Source: Glaciecola sp047637355
GTDB taxonomy: Bacteria; Pseudomonadota; Gammaproteobacteria; Enterobacterales; Alteromonadaceae
Length of the DNA: 50,862 nucleotides
Assembly: GCA_047637355.1 (NCBI GenBank)
Contig: JBLIKA010000010.1
Span: 1-50,862, forward strand
Reading direction: 5' to 3'
The notes beneath the pieces are model-generated. The model had not been told where the DNA came from and did no database searches. It saw only the letters and a list, made by a program, of their open reading frames with translations. The translations under genes were made by a program, and so were the position numbers. Shown one piece after another: positions 24,603 to 33,381 of this stretch. Each line of letters begins with the position of its first letter. Within the stretch, counting starts at the first letter, position 1.

Positions 24603-24944
24603 TGGATGTTGCTAATTAAGAAAAACATTAGCATCGTGTTAAAAAATGCCTACTATCTAGCCTCGATTGTTTGCTATAATATTTGAATCGATGATGTCGG
24701 ATTACGACGTTTTTGATGAGTTATAGAAGCGCTTAATTAATTAGACTTTAGTGATTTTTGCGACCCTGAGAGCAAAAATAGACCGCTAATACGTTAAAAT
24801 GCAAAAAAAACGCCTAAAAACGAAGTTTTTGTTGAATTAAAGTGGCGTTTACTGTATAAAATGCGCCCTCATTATTAAAGACGTTTAACAGCAATTTTTG
24901 TTTGCTTGGGTTAGACGGCAAACAGTTTTTCTGGAGACAATAAG
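24603..24944. other. Intergenic region upstream of rpmB
   Basis: 342 nt with no gene. Near its left end GCTAAT/ATTAGC (24611-24632) forms a weak hairpin after the glycosyltransferase stop. The right part contains the rpmB promoter (see 24832-24860) and, before it, a small AAAAAC-GAA-GTTTTT hairpin. The rest shows nothing recognisable. Confidence 0.5.
24832..24860 (+). promoter_or_regulatory. Predicted sigma-70 promoter of rpmB-rpmG
   Basis: TTGAAT (24832-24837), a 17-nt spacer, and TATAAA (24855-24860) followed by GC-rich ATGCGCCC, resembling the discriminator of growth-rate-regulated ribosomal promoters. It is 84 nt upstream of the rpmB start. Confidence 0.7.
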
Positions 24945-25181
24945 ATGTCAAAAGTTTGTATAGTTACAGGTAAGCGTCCTGCAGTTGGTAACAACCGCTC
25001 ACACGCTAGAAACGCGACTCGTCGTCGCTTTTTACCAAATCTTCAAACTCACCGTTTTTGGGTTGAGAGCGAGAACCGTTTCGTGAAATTACGCCTAACT
25101 ACTAAAGGTATGCGTATTATTGATAAGAAGGGCATTGATATAGTGTTAGCTGATATCCGTGCTCGTGGCGAGAAAGTTTAA
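24945..25181 (+). CDS. rpmB: 50S ribosomal protein L28
   Basis: 78 aa, universal size. The N-terminal MSKVCIVTGKRPAVGNNRSH and basic NATRRRFLPNLQTHRFWVES are diagnostic of L28. GGAG lies 6-8 nt before the ATG. Followed 9 nt later by rpmG; the pair forms a ribosomal operon as in E. coli. Part of the large subunit in the cytosol. Confidence 0.98.
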   Translation: MSKVCIVTGKRPAVGNNRSHARNATRRRFLPNLQTHRFWVESENRFVKLRLTTKGMRIIDKKGIDIVLADIRARGEKV

Positions 25182-25190
25182 GGAATTATC

Positions 25191-25346
25191 ATGAGAGATA
25201 AAATTAAATTAGTTTCTTCTGCTGGTACTGGTTTTTACTACACCACAGACAAAAATAAACGTAACATGCCTGGCAAAATGGAGATCAAAAAGTTTGATCC
25301 TAAAATTCGCCAACACGTTATGTTCAAGGAAGCAAAAATCAAGTAA
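25191..25346 (+). CDS. rpmG: 50S ribosomal protein L33
   Basis: 51 aa: starts MRDKIKLVSSAGTGFYYTT, contains the conserved NKRNMPGKMEIKKFDP and ends AKIK. It lacks the zinc-binding cysteines of C+ L33, so this is the zinc-independent C- form typical of E. coli. AAGGA lies 5 nt before the ATG. Second gene of the rpmB operon, ended by the terminator at 25371-25396. Confidence 0.97.
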   Translation: MRDKIKLVSSAGTGFYYTTDKNKRNMPGKMEIKKFDPKIRQHVMFKEAKIK

Positions 25347-25370
25347 TTGGCTTGTATTTTGTCTCTAATA

Positions 25371-25396
25371 AAACCCAGCTTTTGCTGGGTTTTTTG
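25371..25396 (+). terminator. Rho-independent terminator of rpmB-rpmG
   Basis: AAACCCAGC, loop TTTT, GCTGGGTTT with further T residues: 9-bp stem and T-tract 25 nt after the rpmG stop. Confidence 0.95.
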
Positions 25397-25507
25397 TTTC
25401 TAGATATATCTGTTTTGCAGCGTTCTCAGAAGTAATTCTCGTTTACAGTGTTATCTGATAAACTATTAAGACCAACTCTAGTAGCGTTTGCGAACTCACA
25501 TAACTCA

Positions 25508-26554
25508 ATGAAAAAATATCGGTTTATATTACTTGTACAGCAAAATTACAGCTTTGAGATACTGCGGCCAATGTATTCGGTAATGCAGGAGCGCGGCGAT
25601 CAGGTGCTATGGCTGAAACTAGGTAACGAGGTTAATACTGCTTTATTCAATAGCAATGAAAGTGTAACTCAATCGATCGAACAGGCTATCGCTTTTAATC
25701 CGGATGCAATTTTTGTCACAGGTAACACGGTCCCTGATTTTATTCCGGGCTTGAAAGTGCAATTATTTCATGGTTTTGAGTGGAAAAAAAAAGGGCACTT
25801 TCGAATAAGAGGTTCCTTTGATTTATATTGTACGCAAGGGCCCCTGTTCACCAGAAAGTTTGAAGATTTTGCCGAGCACCACGGTTATTTTGATGTCATT
25901 GAAACAGGCTGGCCGAAAATGGATAATGCTTTTCCGTTGCAAGCAAAGCAAATAAAAAATGATAAAAACCAAATATTATATCTACCCACTTTTTCTCCTA
26001 AGCTCACCAGTACAAATGATTTGCTGCCCGAAATCGAAGCTTTAGCACATAGTAATGAATATCGTTGGATTATTAAATTTCACCCAAAAATGGCAAAAAA
26101 GGTGGTTACTCAGTACGAGCTAATGGCCGAACAATTCGACAATGTGACTGTTTACAAAAAAGCCGACCTGCTGAGTCTCATTCGAGATTGTGATTTGGTC
26201 TTATCTGATACCTCTTCCGCTATAGCTGAGTCACTGTTGCATCGAAAGCCGGTGATAACTTATCGAAACTCCATGCCCGACGAATATATTGTCAACTTTA
26301 CTAATGCGACCGAATTACATTCCAAAATAAAGAACATATTTGAGAATGCTGAGCAGCAAGGAAGTAATTTTGATCATTTTGCTGCCGAGTATCATCCATT
26401 GTCAGACGGTAAAGCATCCAATCGAGTCATTGATGCTGCTATCCAACGCATTGAACATGGACTTTGCGCAAAAAAGAAAAAGCCAGCTAACTTTATAAGA
26501 AACATCAAATTACGCCGACAAGAAAACTTCTGGCCTTGGACAAGACGCTCATAA
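25508..26554 (+). CDS. CDP-glycerol glycerophosphotransferase family protein (2)
   Basis: 348 aa, a second TagB/TagF-like protein, only distantly similar to the one at 19626. Features: N-terminal MKKYRFILLVQQNYSFEILR, YLPTFSPK, IIKFHPKMAK (IxKxHP) and DLVLSDTSSAIAESLLHRKP (DxLxSDxSSxxxExxxxxKP), then a basic tail (CAKKKKPANFIRNIKLRR) suitable for membrane contact. I start at ATG 25508; a GTG 60 nt upstream is in frame, and neither has a good Shine-Dalgarno sequence. Gene order places it between rpmG and mutM, where E. coli has nothing. Donor CDP-glycerol would come from TagD at 21 kb. The acceptor is unknown, and a different CDP-alditol donor is possible. Confidence 0.75.
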   Translation: MKKYRFILLVQQNYSFEILRPMYSVMQERGDQVLWLKLGNEVNTALFNSNESVTQSIEQAIAFNPDAIFVTGNTVPDFIPGLKVQLFHGFEWKKKGHFRIRGSFDLYCTQGPLFTRKFEDFAEHHGYFDVIETGWPKMDNAFPLQAKQIKNDKNQILYLPTFSPKLTSTNDLLPEIEALAHSNEYRWIIKFHPKMAKKVVTQYELMAEQFDNVTVYKKADLLSLIRDCDLVLSDTSSAIAESLLHRKPVITYRNSMPDEYIVNFTNATELHSKIKNIFENAEQQGSNFDHFAAEYHPLSDGKASNRVIDAAIQRIEHGLCAKKKKPANFIRNIKLRRQENFWPWTRRS

Positions 26555-26676
26555 ATATAGGCTTTGTTGGCTGACAATTAATGGAAAACCGAATTTATGC
26601 TAAGTACAATAAGCAATTCGAATAATATGTTGCTCATCTCCGTGGTCAATTAAAAAGAATACAACTAGGAATCGTA

Positions 26677-27156
26677 ATGGCTCGACTATCTCAAAAAGCA
26701 TGGAATAACGTTATTATTTTTGCCATGCTAGCAATGATCTTTATGTTAAATATTAACCACTTTCAGTCGGACGACTCGGATTTACCTGTGCCACTCATAG
26801 AAGAGGGAGGTATTCTGCTTAGTCTGCAAATTGATCAAAATGTTATTGAACGTGCTGGTCGAACGTGGCGCTTTTCCTCTTTAAGTCCTCAAGCTAAGAA
26901 CAGAGCGGCCGAAGGACAAGCTGGGAAATTAGCAGCGTTAGTAGATAATTGGCAAAGAGCCTTAGTGAAATCGCAAAATGAAGTTACCGCTGACTCATTC
27001 CAATCTCCTGACGTCGTCGTTGTTTTATGGTTAGCGGGTGAACGAAATGGCCTAGTTTTGCCTATAAAGACCATTCAACAGCAAACCTATTTAATACTCA
27101 ACAATGAAGTCATGTTATTAGATTTTCCAACAGTTGAACAACTTACTCAGTGGTAA
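26677..27156 (+). CDS. Conserved membrane-anchored protein of unknown function
   Basis: 159 aa. One N-terminal transmembrane helix (residues ~11-27, NVIIFAMLAMIFMLNIN), then a ~130-residue soluble domain outside the cytoplasm with strands GGILLSLQIDQ and VVVVLWLAGERNGLVLPIKT. I recognise no domain. AGGAA lies before the ATG. Its stop is 8 nt before mutM, so the two are probably co-transcribed, but nothing indicates a role in DNA repair. Confidence 0.7.
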   Translation: MARLSQKAWNNVIIFAMLAMIFMLNINHFQSDDSDLPVPLIEEGGILLSLQIDQNVIERAGRTWRFSSLSPQAKNRAAEGQAGKLAALVDNWQRALVKSQNEVTADSFQSPDVVVVLWLAGERNGLVLPIKTIQQQTYLILNNEVMLLDFPTVEQLTQW

Positions 27157-27164
27157 CATAATCA

Positions 27165-27977
27165 ATGCCCGAATTACCTGAAGTCGAAGTTACCAAGCTT
27201 GGTATAGCCCCATTTTTAGAGGGTAATGTCATTAGTAAAATTGCCGTTTATCAACCACAATTACGATGGATGGTGCCTAATGAGGTCCAGTTAGCCTGTC
27301 AACAGTCAATTAATTCTGTAACTCGCCGAGCCAAGTATTTGTTTATCAATACTGATGTGGGCGCGCTGGTTATGCATTTGGGGATGTCTGGAAAAATGCG
27401 CGTGGTTGATATAGCGCTTCCTCGAAAAAAGCATGACCATATAGAAATTGAGTTAGCCACGGGTAAGAAGTTAGTGTTCAACGATGCTCGCCGCTTTGGA
27501 TCTTGCTTGTGGCAGTCACCAACTGAACCGCCATTGAAAATATTGAGATCGTTGGGCCCTGAGCCGTTAACCGATGAATTTGACGCTAATGTACTGTTTA
27601 GCAAATCGCGAGGCAAGCTCGCACCGGTTAAGAGTTTTATCATGGACAATTCGATTGTTGTTGGCGTGGGCAATATCTATGCGAATGAATCGCTATTCAA
27701 GTCTGGTATTGACCCAAGACGCTCAGCAGGTAAAGTCAGTTTAAAACGCTATAAATTGCTCACCTATAATATTAAAGAGGTGTTGGTTAGCGCGATTAAT
27801 CGAGGTGGAACAACGCTCAAAGATTTTGCGCAGGCAGACGGTAATCCGGGGTATTTCGCCCAGCATTTACTCGTTTATGGCCGCGCTGGTAATGAGTGTG
27901 AAGTTTGCCAAACACCCATTCGCTCAGTGGTTATTGGACAACGAAATACGTTTTATTGTATTCAATGTCAAAAATAG
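27165..27977 (+). CDS. mutM: Formamidopyrimidine-DNA glycosylase MutM (Fpg)
   Basis: Base-excision repair glycosylase/AP lyase for 8-oxoguanine. 270 aa, standard. The N-terminus MPELPEVEV provides the catalytic Pro1 and Glu2 after Met removal; HLGMSGKMR carries the active-site lysine; NARRFGS-like NDARRFGSCLW and VGNIYANESLF are DNA-contact loops; the C-terminal zinc finger is C-x2-C (CEVC) and C-x2-C (CIQC) with QRNTFYC. Follows the unknown membrane protein by 8 nt. Confidence 0.97.
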   Translation: MPELPEVEVTKLGIAPFLEGNVISKIAVYQPQLRWMVPNEVQLACQQSINSVTRRAKYLFINTDVGALVMHLGMSGKMRVVDIALPRKKHDHIEIELATGKKLVFNDARRFGSCLWQSPTEPPLKILRSLGPEPLTDEFDANVLFSKSRGKLAPVKSFIMDNSIVVGVGNIYANESLFKSGIDPRRSAGKVSLKRYKLLTYNIKEVLVSAINRGGTTLKDFAQADGNPGYFAQHLLVYGRAGNECEVCQTPIRSVVIGQRNTFYCIQCQK

Positions 27978-28049
27978 CTAAGGGAGATTAAAGTTAACGA
28001 GCTCTAGGTGAAAAAATCAGAACACTAGAGCTTCGCGAATGTTTAATAA

Positions 28050-28541
28050 TTATCCGTTTTTATGCAAACGTTGTTCTAATGCAACCAAAACCTCTGGCGC
28101 ACAAAATCCACTAACATCACCATTATGCAACGCAACTTCTTTCACTAAAGTGGACGAAATAAAGGAGTTCTCTTCAGACGGTGTTAAAAATACACTTTCA
28201 AGTTCACGATTAAGCCGACGATTCATATTAGCTAGTTGAAATTCATATTCAAAATCAGACACCGCTCGTAAACCACGAATAAGAATATTAGCCTTTTCAG
28301 TGCGGGCTAAGTCGGCTAGCAAGCCAGTAAAACCTTTCACTTCGACATTGGGTAAGTGGCGAGTCACTTGCTTTACCATATTAACCCTTTCTTCTAAGCT
28401 GAATAAGGGCTGCTTATTCGGGTTGGACGCTATCGCTACCATAACGTGCGAAAACATTTTCGACGCTCTAGCGATAAGGTCGGCATGACCGTTAGTGATG
28501 GGATCAAATGTACCAGGATAAATCGCTTTTATGTGGGTCAT
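28050..28541 (-). CDS. coaD: Phosphopantetheine adenylyltransferase CoaD
   Basis: Penultimate step of CoA synthesis. 163 aa, normal. The N-terminus MTHIKAIYPGTFDPITNGHA holds the nucleotide-binding PGTFDPxxxGH; further on IRGLRAVSDFEYEFQLANMN and SSTLVKEVALHNGDVSGF are diagnostic. ATG 28541 is preferred to the adjacent GTG. It converges with mutM; a hairpin AGCTCTAG/CTAGAGCT at 28000-28032 between them may end one of the transcripts but has no T-run. Confidence 0.97.
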   Translation of the reverse strand: MTHIKAIYPGTFDPITNGHADLIARASKMFSHVMVAIASNPNKQPLFSLEERVNMVKQVTRHLPNVEVKGFTGLLADLARTEKANILIRGLRAVSDFEYEFQLANMNRRLNRELESVFLTPSEENSFISSTLVKEVALHNGDVSGFCAPEVLVALEQRLHKNG

Positions 28542-28696
28542 CACTTGTATGCCTGTGGTGTTTGCTCAAGATGGTGACAGACAGTAACTGAAAGCAGACA
28601 ATAATTGCAATTAATTATCGATAAAAAGTGTTTAACTTCAGGTCAATGCGCTACCATAAGTATTGAGTTTCTATTAACATTGTTTGGATTTATTTC

Positions 28697-30160
28697 GTGG
28701 TTTATCGTGCCCTCGCTATTCTTTTTTTATGTTTTGCTGTTAATGCGTCAGTGCTCGGTTCGCCATGGGTTGGCACTGTTGACAAACAATTGCATTATGA
28801 CTTGCAAACACTACAAGAATGGGGATATTTAGATGCCACTGTGATTACTTATCCGGTTCCTTGGAAGGGTGTTGCTAGTCAAATACTTGCGCTTGAAAAG
28901 GACAGCATGCCACAAATGCCAAGACAAGCGGCACATCGACTAAGCCACTACTTGAATTTGCAAAAACAAGAAAAACGCAGAACCTTCCTTGAATTGCAAG
29001 GCTCAAGTGATGACCCAAGGCTCACCTCATTTGATGGTATAAGTGACGTTAAGGCTTCGGTTAAAATTACTAACGAATTCTATTGGAAACGCTTAAGTGG
29101 ACAGTTAAGTATTAACTATCAATCGGGTGGCGAAAAGAATTTCGATAATAGCTTTTTGGCCTATCAATTCGGCGATTGGAACATTCGTGCAGGCTCAATT
29201 GATCAATGGTGGGGACCGGGTCAATCCAGTAGTTTGATATTGTCGAACAACACAAGACCCATTCCAACAGTGGCGTTATCGCGCTCAACAGCAGTTGTTT
29301 CTCAAAGTCCGTGGTTGTCTTGGATGGGACCATGGTATTTCACTAGCCAACTGGGCCAACTTGAAAGTGACAGGGCCGTACCAGACACTAAGATATTGCT
29401 TAATCGCTTCACCTTCAGCCCATTCAAACGTTTTGAATTGGGCGCATCTTGGGCGGCTATGTGGGGTGGTGAAGGTCAACCTAGTGATTTTGGTGATTTT
29501 ATTGACGTTATTACATTTAAAGGGGTTTGTACTCGAAATCGTGATGCCTGTGGTGCTGAAGACTTAACCAAACAAGGTAATCATCTTGCCGGGTTTGATA
29601 TAAAGTATAGCTTTAACATTTTTGAACGTCCTGTTTCAGTTTATGCCCAGCGCATTGGTGAAGACGCAGCCGGTACTCTTAATATTACGGATCAAGCTAG
29701 TTTATTTGGTATTTCTACTTATTTTGGAAATGCCAAAGTGCACATTGAAACCAGTGATACTAATGTTGCGTGCGCAGGTGATGGCAGCACAATCACAAAC
29801 TGCTATTATGAAAATGGCATATATAGCAGTGGTTACCGCTTTAGAGGGAGAGTCATCGGTAGTACCTTTGACAGTGACGCTAAACAGATAACAGCGGGCG
29901 CTAACATTCGCTTTGATGGTGGTGCAATTGCTGAGATTATTATACGTAAAGCAGAGCTTAATCCGGATGGAACAAGACCTTCGCCAGTACTCACCGGTGA
30001 TGTTACTGAGGACTTGTTGCAGTTAAGCGGGTTTTATCAACGTCCATTTGGAGATTGGTTATTGAAGGCGGGTGCTAGTATTGAATCACGTAAGTTTGTG
30101 ACTAGAGGCAATGAAGTTGATGGATTGCTTTATTTTAATGCGACTTACGCATTTGATTAG
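28697..30160 (+). CDS. Capsule assembly Wzi family outer membrane protein
   Basis: 487 aa. A signal peptide (residues 1-22, ALAILFLCFAVNASVLG) is followed by the Wzi hallmarks: DLQTLQEWGYLDATVITYPV, a strand-rich barrel with FGDWNIRAGSIDQWWGPGQS, SLILSNNTRPIPTVALSR and WLSWMGPWYF. It ends in an aromatic-containing strand (YFNATYAFD). Wzi in E. coli is an outer membrane lectin that anchors group 1 capsule. The start is GTG 28697, the first start codon after an in-frame stop. No capsule polymerase or export genes lie nearby, so the glycan it holds is unknown; the neighbouring glycosyltransferases are candidates to build it. Confidence 0.9.
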   Translation: MVYRALAILFLCFAVNASVLGSPWVGTVDKQLHYDLQTLQEWGYLDATVITYPVPWKGVASQILALEKDSMPQMPRQAAHRLSHYLNLQKQEKRRTFLELQGSSDDPRLTSFDGISDVKASVKITNEFYWKRLSGQLSINYQSGGEKNFDNSFLAYQFGDWNIRAGSIDQWWGPGQSSSLILSNNTRPIPTVALSRSTAVVSQSPWLSWMGPWYFTSQLGQLESDRAVPDTKILLNRFTFSPFKRFELGASWAAMWGGEGQPSDFGDFIDVITFKGVCTRNRDACGAEDLTKQGNHLAGFDIKYSFNIFERPVSVYAQRIGEDAAGTLNITDQASLFGISTYFGNAKVHIETSDTNVACAGDGSTITNCYYENGIYSSGYRFRGRVIGSTFDSDAKQITAGANIRFDGGAIAEIIIRKAELNPDGTRPSPVLTGDVTEDLLQLSGFYQRPFGDWLLKAGASIESRKFVTRGNEVDGLLYFNATYAFD

Positions 30161-30199
30161 CGGTAAATTTACCTGTTTAAAAGCGTTTATGAAAAGGGT

Positions 30200-30964
30200 C
30201 TATAAAGAGCAATAACCTCGTTCAATCGACTCCCAGCAATCGTCATCATAATAGTAGGGTGAATATTTCGCCCTTTGTTTTTCTAAAGAACGTTTAAACC
30301 TCGCCATATTTGGATTTTTCCAAGTGTCGCCATTGCTAATTTTGCAACCATCAAAATCTAACAAATAAATAGTTTTGCTTTGTTCACCATCCTCTTGCAG
30401 TAATACATTTTTCACGTTGATGTCATAGTGACAAGCCTGTAAGTCGTGCATATTTCGCAAAGTAGCCCCCACTTTTTCCCATATTGAATGCTCCAATGGC
30501 TGCTTTAAGATATATTCGTGCAGCTCCTGTGCGTTTGGGATTGCGGCGGTAATGATGTCTGCAGTATAGCTAAACAAAGTGCGCTTGAGTCTTGCTGCTA
30601 TGGGTTTGGGTACGTTTAAACCAGCAGAATGTAACTTAGCCAGCAAGTTAAGTTCTTTATAGGGACGAGATTGCTCTAGGGCTTTAGATAGAAACTTGTC
30701 ATTAGACAATTTTGCGACCAAGCCACCACGGTAGTAATGACGTAAAACGCAGTTTTCTCCGAAGGCAGAGAAGAAGTAAACTAATCCACGACCCGAAGCA
30801 GTCTCTGTAATTAAATTTTTGGCCATCAACCAGTTCGGATCAAAGCATTTTTGAATGCTTACCAGATCATCACTTAGCGCTTCGGGGCAAGGTGTCCAAG
30901 TGCTTTGTTTGGGTAGCAAAATAAACTCAGTTAGCCCAACAGGGAAGGTCTCGATCATTGCCAT
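30200..30964 (-). CDS. kdkA: 3-deoxy-D-manno-octulosonic acid (Kdo) kinase
   Basis: Phosphorylates the Kdo residue of lipid A-Kdo in the inner core. Protein-kinase-like fold: a glycine-poor N-lobe with VYFFSAFGENCVLRHYYRGG, a catalytic loop HYDINVKNVLL (HxDxxxxN) and the metal loop LLDFDGC. ATG 30964 gives 254 aa; the longer in-frame extension would need TTG 31012. Divergent from the GT9 gene, 79 nt away. KdkA is usual in bacteria with a single, phosphorylated Kdo, such as Haemophilus and Vibrio relatives. Confidence 0.92.
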   Translation of the reverse strand: MAMIETFPVGLTEFILLPKQSTWTPCPEALSDDLVSIQKCFDPNWLMAKNLITETASGRGLVYFFSAFGENCVLRHYYRGGLVAKLSNDKFLSKALEQSRPYKELNLLAKLHSAGLNVPKPIAARLKRTLFSYTADIITAAIPNAQELHEYILKQPLEHSIWEKVGATLRNMHDLQACHYDINVKNVLLQEDGEQSKTIYLLDFDGCKISNGDTWKNPNMARFKRSLEKQRAKYSPYYYDDDCWESIERGYCSL

Positions 30965-31043
30965 ATGCTTGGTGTTTACTTCAAAAACTATTAATATGCT
31001 GTAACATATCAAAAAATCATGTAGTTAGCATAATGGAATTCAT

Positions 31044-32090
31044 TTGAGCCAGGCTTTTCAACTTTGCATTTTACGCTTGTCCGCTATTGGTGACGTTTGT
31101 CATGCCGTTTCCATGGTGACGCGTATTCGTCGACATCGGCCAGACATTAAAATTACCTGGATTATCGGTAAAGTAGAATATCAATTGCTACAAGGTATGT
31201 TGGGCGTTGAGTTTATTGTATACGACAAAAAAGCCGGTAAAAAAGCTAAAGAGGAAGTAAAGCATGCGCTCGCTGGGCGGACGTTTGACGCAATGTTTAT
31301 CATGCAGGTGGCATTGCGCGCTAACTTGCTTTCCACAGTAGTGAAGGCAAAACGGCGAATCGGCTTTGACTGGAAGCGCAGTAAAGAAGGGCACTGGTTG
31401 TTTACCAATGAACGCATCGAAGCAAAAAAATATGCACATGTGCTTGAGGGCTTTATGGGCTTTGCTGATAAACTAGGTATTCCCGAAGACCCCAACCTGC
31501 AATGGGATATGCCGCTCGCGAAAACTGATTGGGAATGGGCTAAAACACAAACGGCTTCTTTTGGTAAATATGCGGTAATTAGTCCTGCTGCATCAAAGGC
31601 TGAGCGAAACTGGACGGTTCACGGTTATGTGGCAGTAGCCCAACATTTAATAGAAAAAGGCTATAAAATTGTACTATGTGGTGGTCCTGGTCCCGTAGAT
31701 TCTGAAATATCAGCTAGAATATTACAAACTCCTGATATTATTACACTCAATCTGGTCGGCAAAACAAATTTAAAACAAATGTTAGCTGTGCTGGCTGATG
31801 CAGCATTAGTTATAGCGCCTGACACGGGCCCTGCTCACATGGCTACGACAATGGGCACTCCAGTTGTTGGCTTATATGCGCATAGTAACTTTAGGCGCAC
31901 AGGACCTTATTTATCCCAAGATCACGTCGCATCAGTTTACGATATACAAATAAAAGGCCAAAAAGGTAAAGAGTGGGTTTATCTTCCTTGGGGAGTAAGA
32001 GCAAAGGGTAAAGATTTAATGACGTCTTTATTAGTGCTTACAGTACTGAAAAAAGTCGATCAAGCCCTTAGTGAACTGGACACTGAGTAA
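31044..32090 (+). CDS. Glycosyltransferase family 9 (heptosyltransferase-like)
   Basis: 348 aa GT-B enzyme of LPS core assembly that would transfer heptose from ADP-heptose. N-terminal LCILRLSAIGDVCHAVSMVT (the GT9 SAIGDxxHA motif), VISPAASKAERNWTVHGYV, LCGGPGPVDSE and VIAPDTGPAHMATTMGTPVV with LYAHSN are family hallmarks. It begins at TTG 31044 (GGA 7 nt upstream); the nearest ATG, at 31032, is out of frame. It could be a WaaC/WaaF/WaaQ-type enzyme; which one is not clear. With KdkA it is a remnant or minimal form of the waa locus. Confidence 0.85.
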   Translation: MSQAFQLCILRLSAIGDVCHAVSMVTRIRRHRPDIKITWIIGKVEYQLLQGMLGVEFIVYDKKAGKKAKEEVKHALAGRTFDAMFIMQVALRANLLSTVVKAKRRIGFDWKRSKEGHWLFTNERIEAKKYAHVLEGFMGFADKLGIPEDPNLQWDMPLAKTDWEWAKTQTASFGKYAVISPAASKAERNWTVHGYVAVAQHLIEKGYKIVLCGGPGPVDSEISARILQTPDIITLNLVGKTNLKQMLAVLADAALVIAPDTGPAHMATTMGTPVVGLYAHSNFRRTGPYLSQDHVASVYDIQIKGQKGKEWVYLPWGVRAKGKDLMTSLLVLTVLKKVDQALSELDTE

Positions 32091-32187
32091 ACAATACTGG
32101 ACAATACTCTGGTCGAAAATTCATATATAAAGCACTGAGCTGCAATAGGCTCGATACACTAGCTTTCACTCATTCGAGGGTTAATCA

Positions 32188-33381
32188 ATGTCGCAAGGTT
32201 TCATCTCACATATTCAAGCTCAATTGGACGCCGCTAAAAACGATGGTTTGTACAAAAAAGAGCGCATTATTACATCGCAACAGAGCGCCGATATTACGGT
32301 GGCTCACAACGAACACGTCATCAATTTTTGTGCGAATAACTATTTAGGACTCGCTAATCATCCTGATTTGATCGCGGCTGCCAAACAAGGCCTGGACTCC
32401 CATGGGTTCGGCGTGGCATCTGTTCGTTTTATTTGCGGCACTCAAGATATTCATAAACAGTTAGAGCAAAAAATTAGCGAGTTTGTGGGTACACAAGATA
32501 CCATTTTGTATCCATCTTGCTTTGATGCTAACGGTGGTTTATTCGAAACCGTACTAGATGCTGAAGATGCGGTTATCTCTGATGCATTGAATCACGCAAG
32601 TATTATTGACGGTGTTCGTTTGAGCAAAGCAAAGCGTTATCGCTATGCAAGCAATGATATGGAAGCGCTAGAAGAACAACTAAAGCAAGCAACCGCTGAT
32701 GGTGCGAGATTTAAGCTGATTGCCACTGACGGTGTTTTCTCTATGGATGGTGTTATCGCTAATCTCAAGGGTATTTGCGATTTAGCAGACAAATACGATG
32801 CAATGGTAATGGTTGATGATTGTCATGCAACCGGCTTCGTAGGTGAAAACGGTCGTGGTAGTCATGAGTATTGTGATGTCATGGGCCGAGTTGATATTAT
32901 TACCGGTACATTAGGCAAAGCATTAGGCGGTGCTTCGGGTGGTTACACATCAGGCAAAAAAGAAGTTGTAGAGTGGTTACGCCAACGCTCTCGACCTTAT
33001 CTGTTCTCAAATTCTGTTGCACCTCCAATTGTTGCTGCTTCATTAAAAGTATTTGACCTGATGGCCGATGGCAAGAGCCTTCGTGATGCGTTAATTCGCA
33101 ATTCCGTGCACTTTAGAACACGCATGGAAGATGCCGGTTTTACTTTGTCAGGCAAAGATCATGCAATTATTCCCGTCATGTTAGGCGACGCCAAACTTGC
33201 CAGTGAAATGGCAGATAAAATGTTAGCGCGTGGTATTTATGTGGTTGGCTTCTCGTTCCCTGTTGTACCAAAAGACAAGGCTCGTATTCGCACTCAAATG
33301 TCGGCTGCACATACTATCGCGCATATTGATAAGGCAGTTGATGCCTTTATTGAAGTGGGTAAAGAGTTAGGAGTTATTTAA
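32188..33381 (+). CDS. kbl: 2-amino-3-ketobutyrate CoA ligase (glycine C-acetyltransferase)
   Basis: PLP enzyme that splits 2-amino-3-oxobutyrate with CoA into glycine and acetyl-CoA, the second step of threonine catabolism. 397 aa, standard. Visible: NFCANNYLGLANHPDLI, GVASVRFICGTQDIHKQLE, DDCHATGFVGENGRG and the PLP lysine in GTLGKALGGASGGY. GAGGG before the ATG is a good ribosome binding site. The stop overlaps the tdh start (TAATG), so kbl-tdh are translationally coupled as in E. coli. Confidence 0.97.
   Translation: MSQGFISHIQAQLDAAKNDGLYKKERIITSQQSADITVAHNEHVINFCANNYLGLANHPDLIAAAKQGLDSHGFGVASVRFICGTQDIHKQLEQKISEFVGTQDTILYPSCFDANGGLFETVLDAEDAVISDALNHASIIDGVRLSKAKRYRYASNDMEALEEQLKQATADGARFKLIATDGVFSMDGVIANLKGICDLADKYDAMVMVDDCHATGFVGENGRGSHEYCDVMGRVDIITGTLGKALGGASGGYTSGKKEVVEWLRQRSRPYLFSNSVAPPIVAASLKVFDLMADGKSLRDALIRNSVHFRTRMEDAGFTLSGKDHAIIPVMLGDAKLASEMADKMLARGIYVVGFSFPVVPKDKARIRTQMSAAHTIAHIDKAVDAFIEVGKELGVI

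Noticed and set aside
28000..28032. Terminator between mutM and coaD
   Set aside because: The hairpin AGCTCTAG/CTAGAGCT exists but has a long loop and no T-run, so the call is too weak to list as a feature.
28605..28832. Plus-strand frame overlapping the start of the wzi-like gene
   Set aside because: It is out of frame with Wzi, has no ribosome binding site, and Wzi covers the same DNA convincingly.
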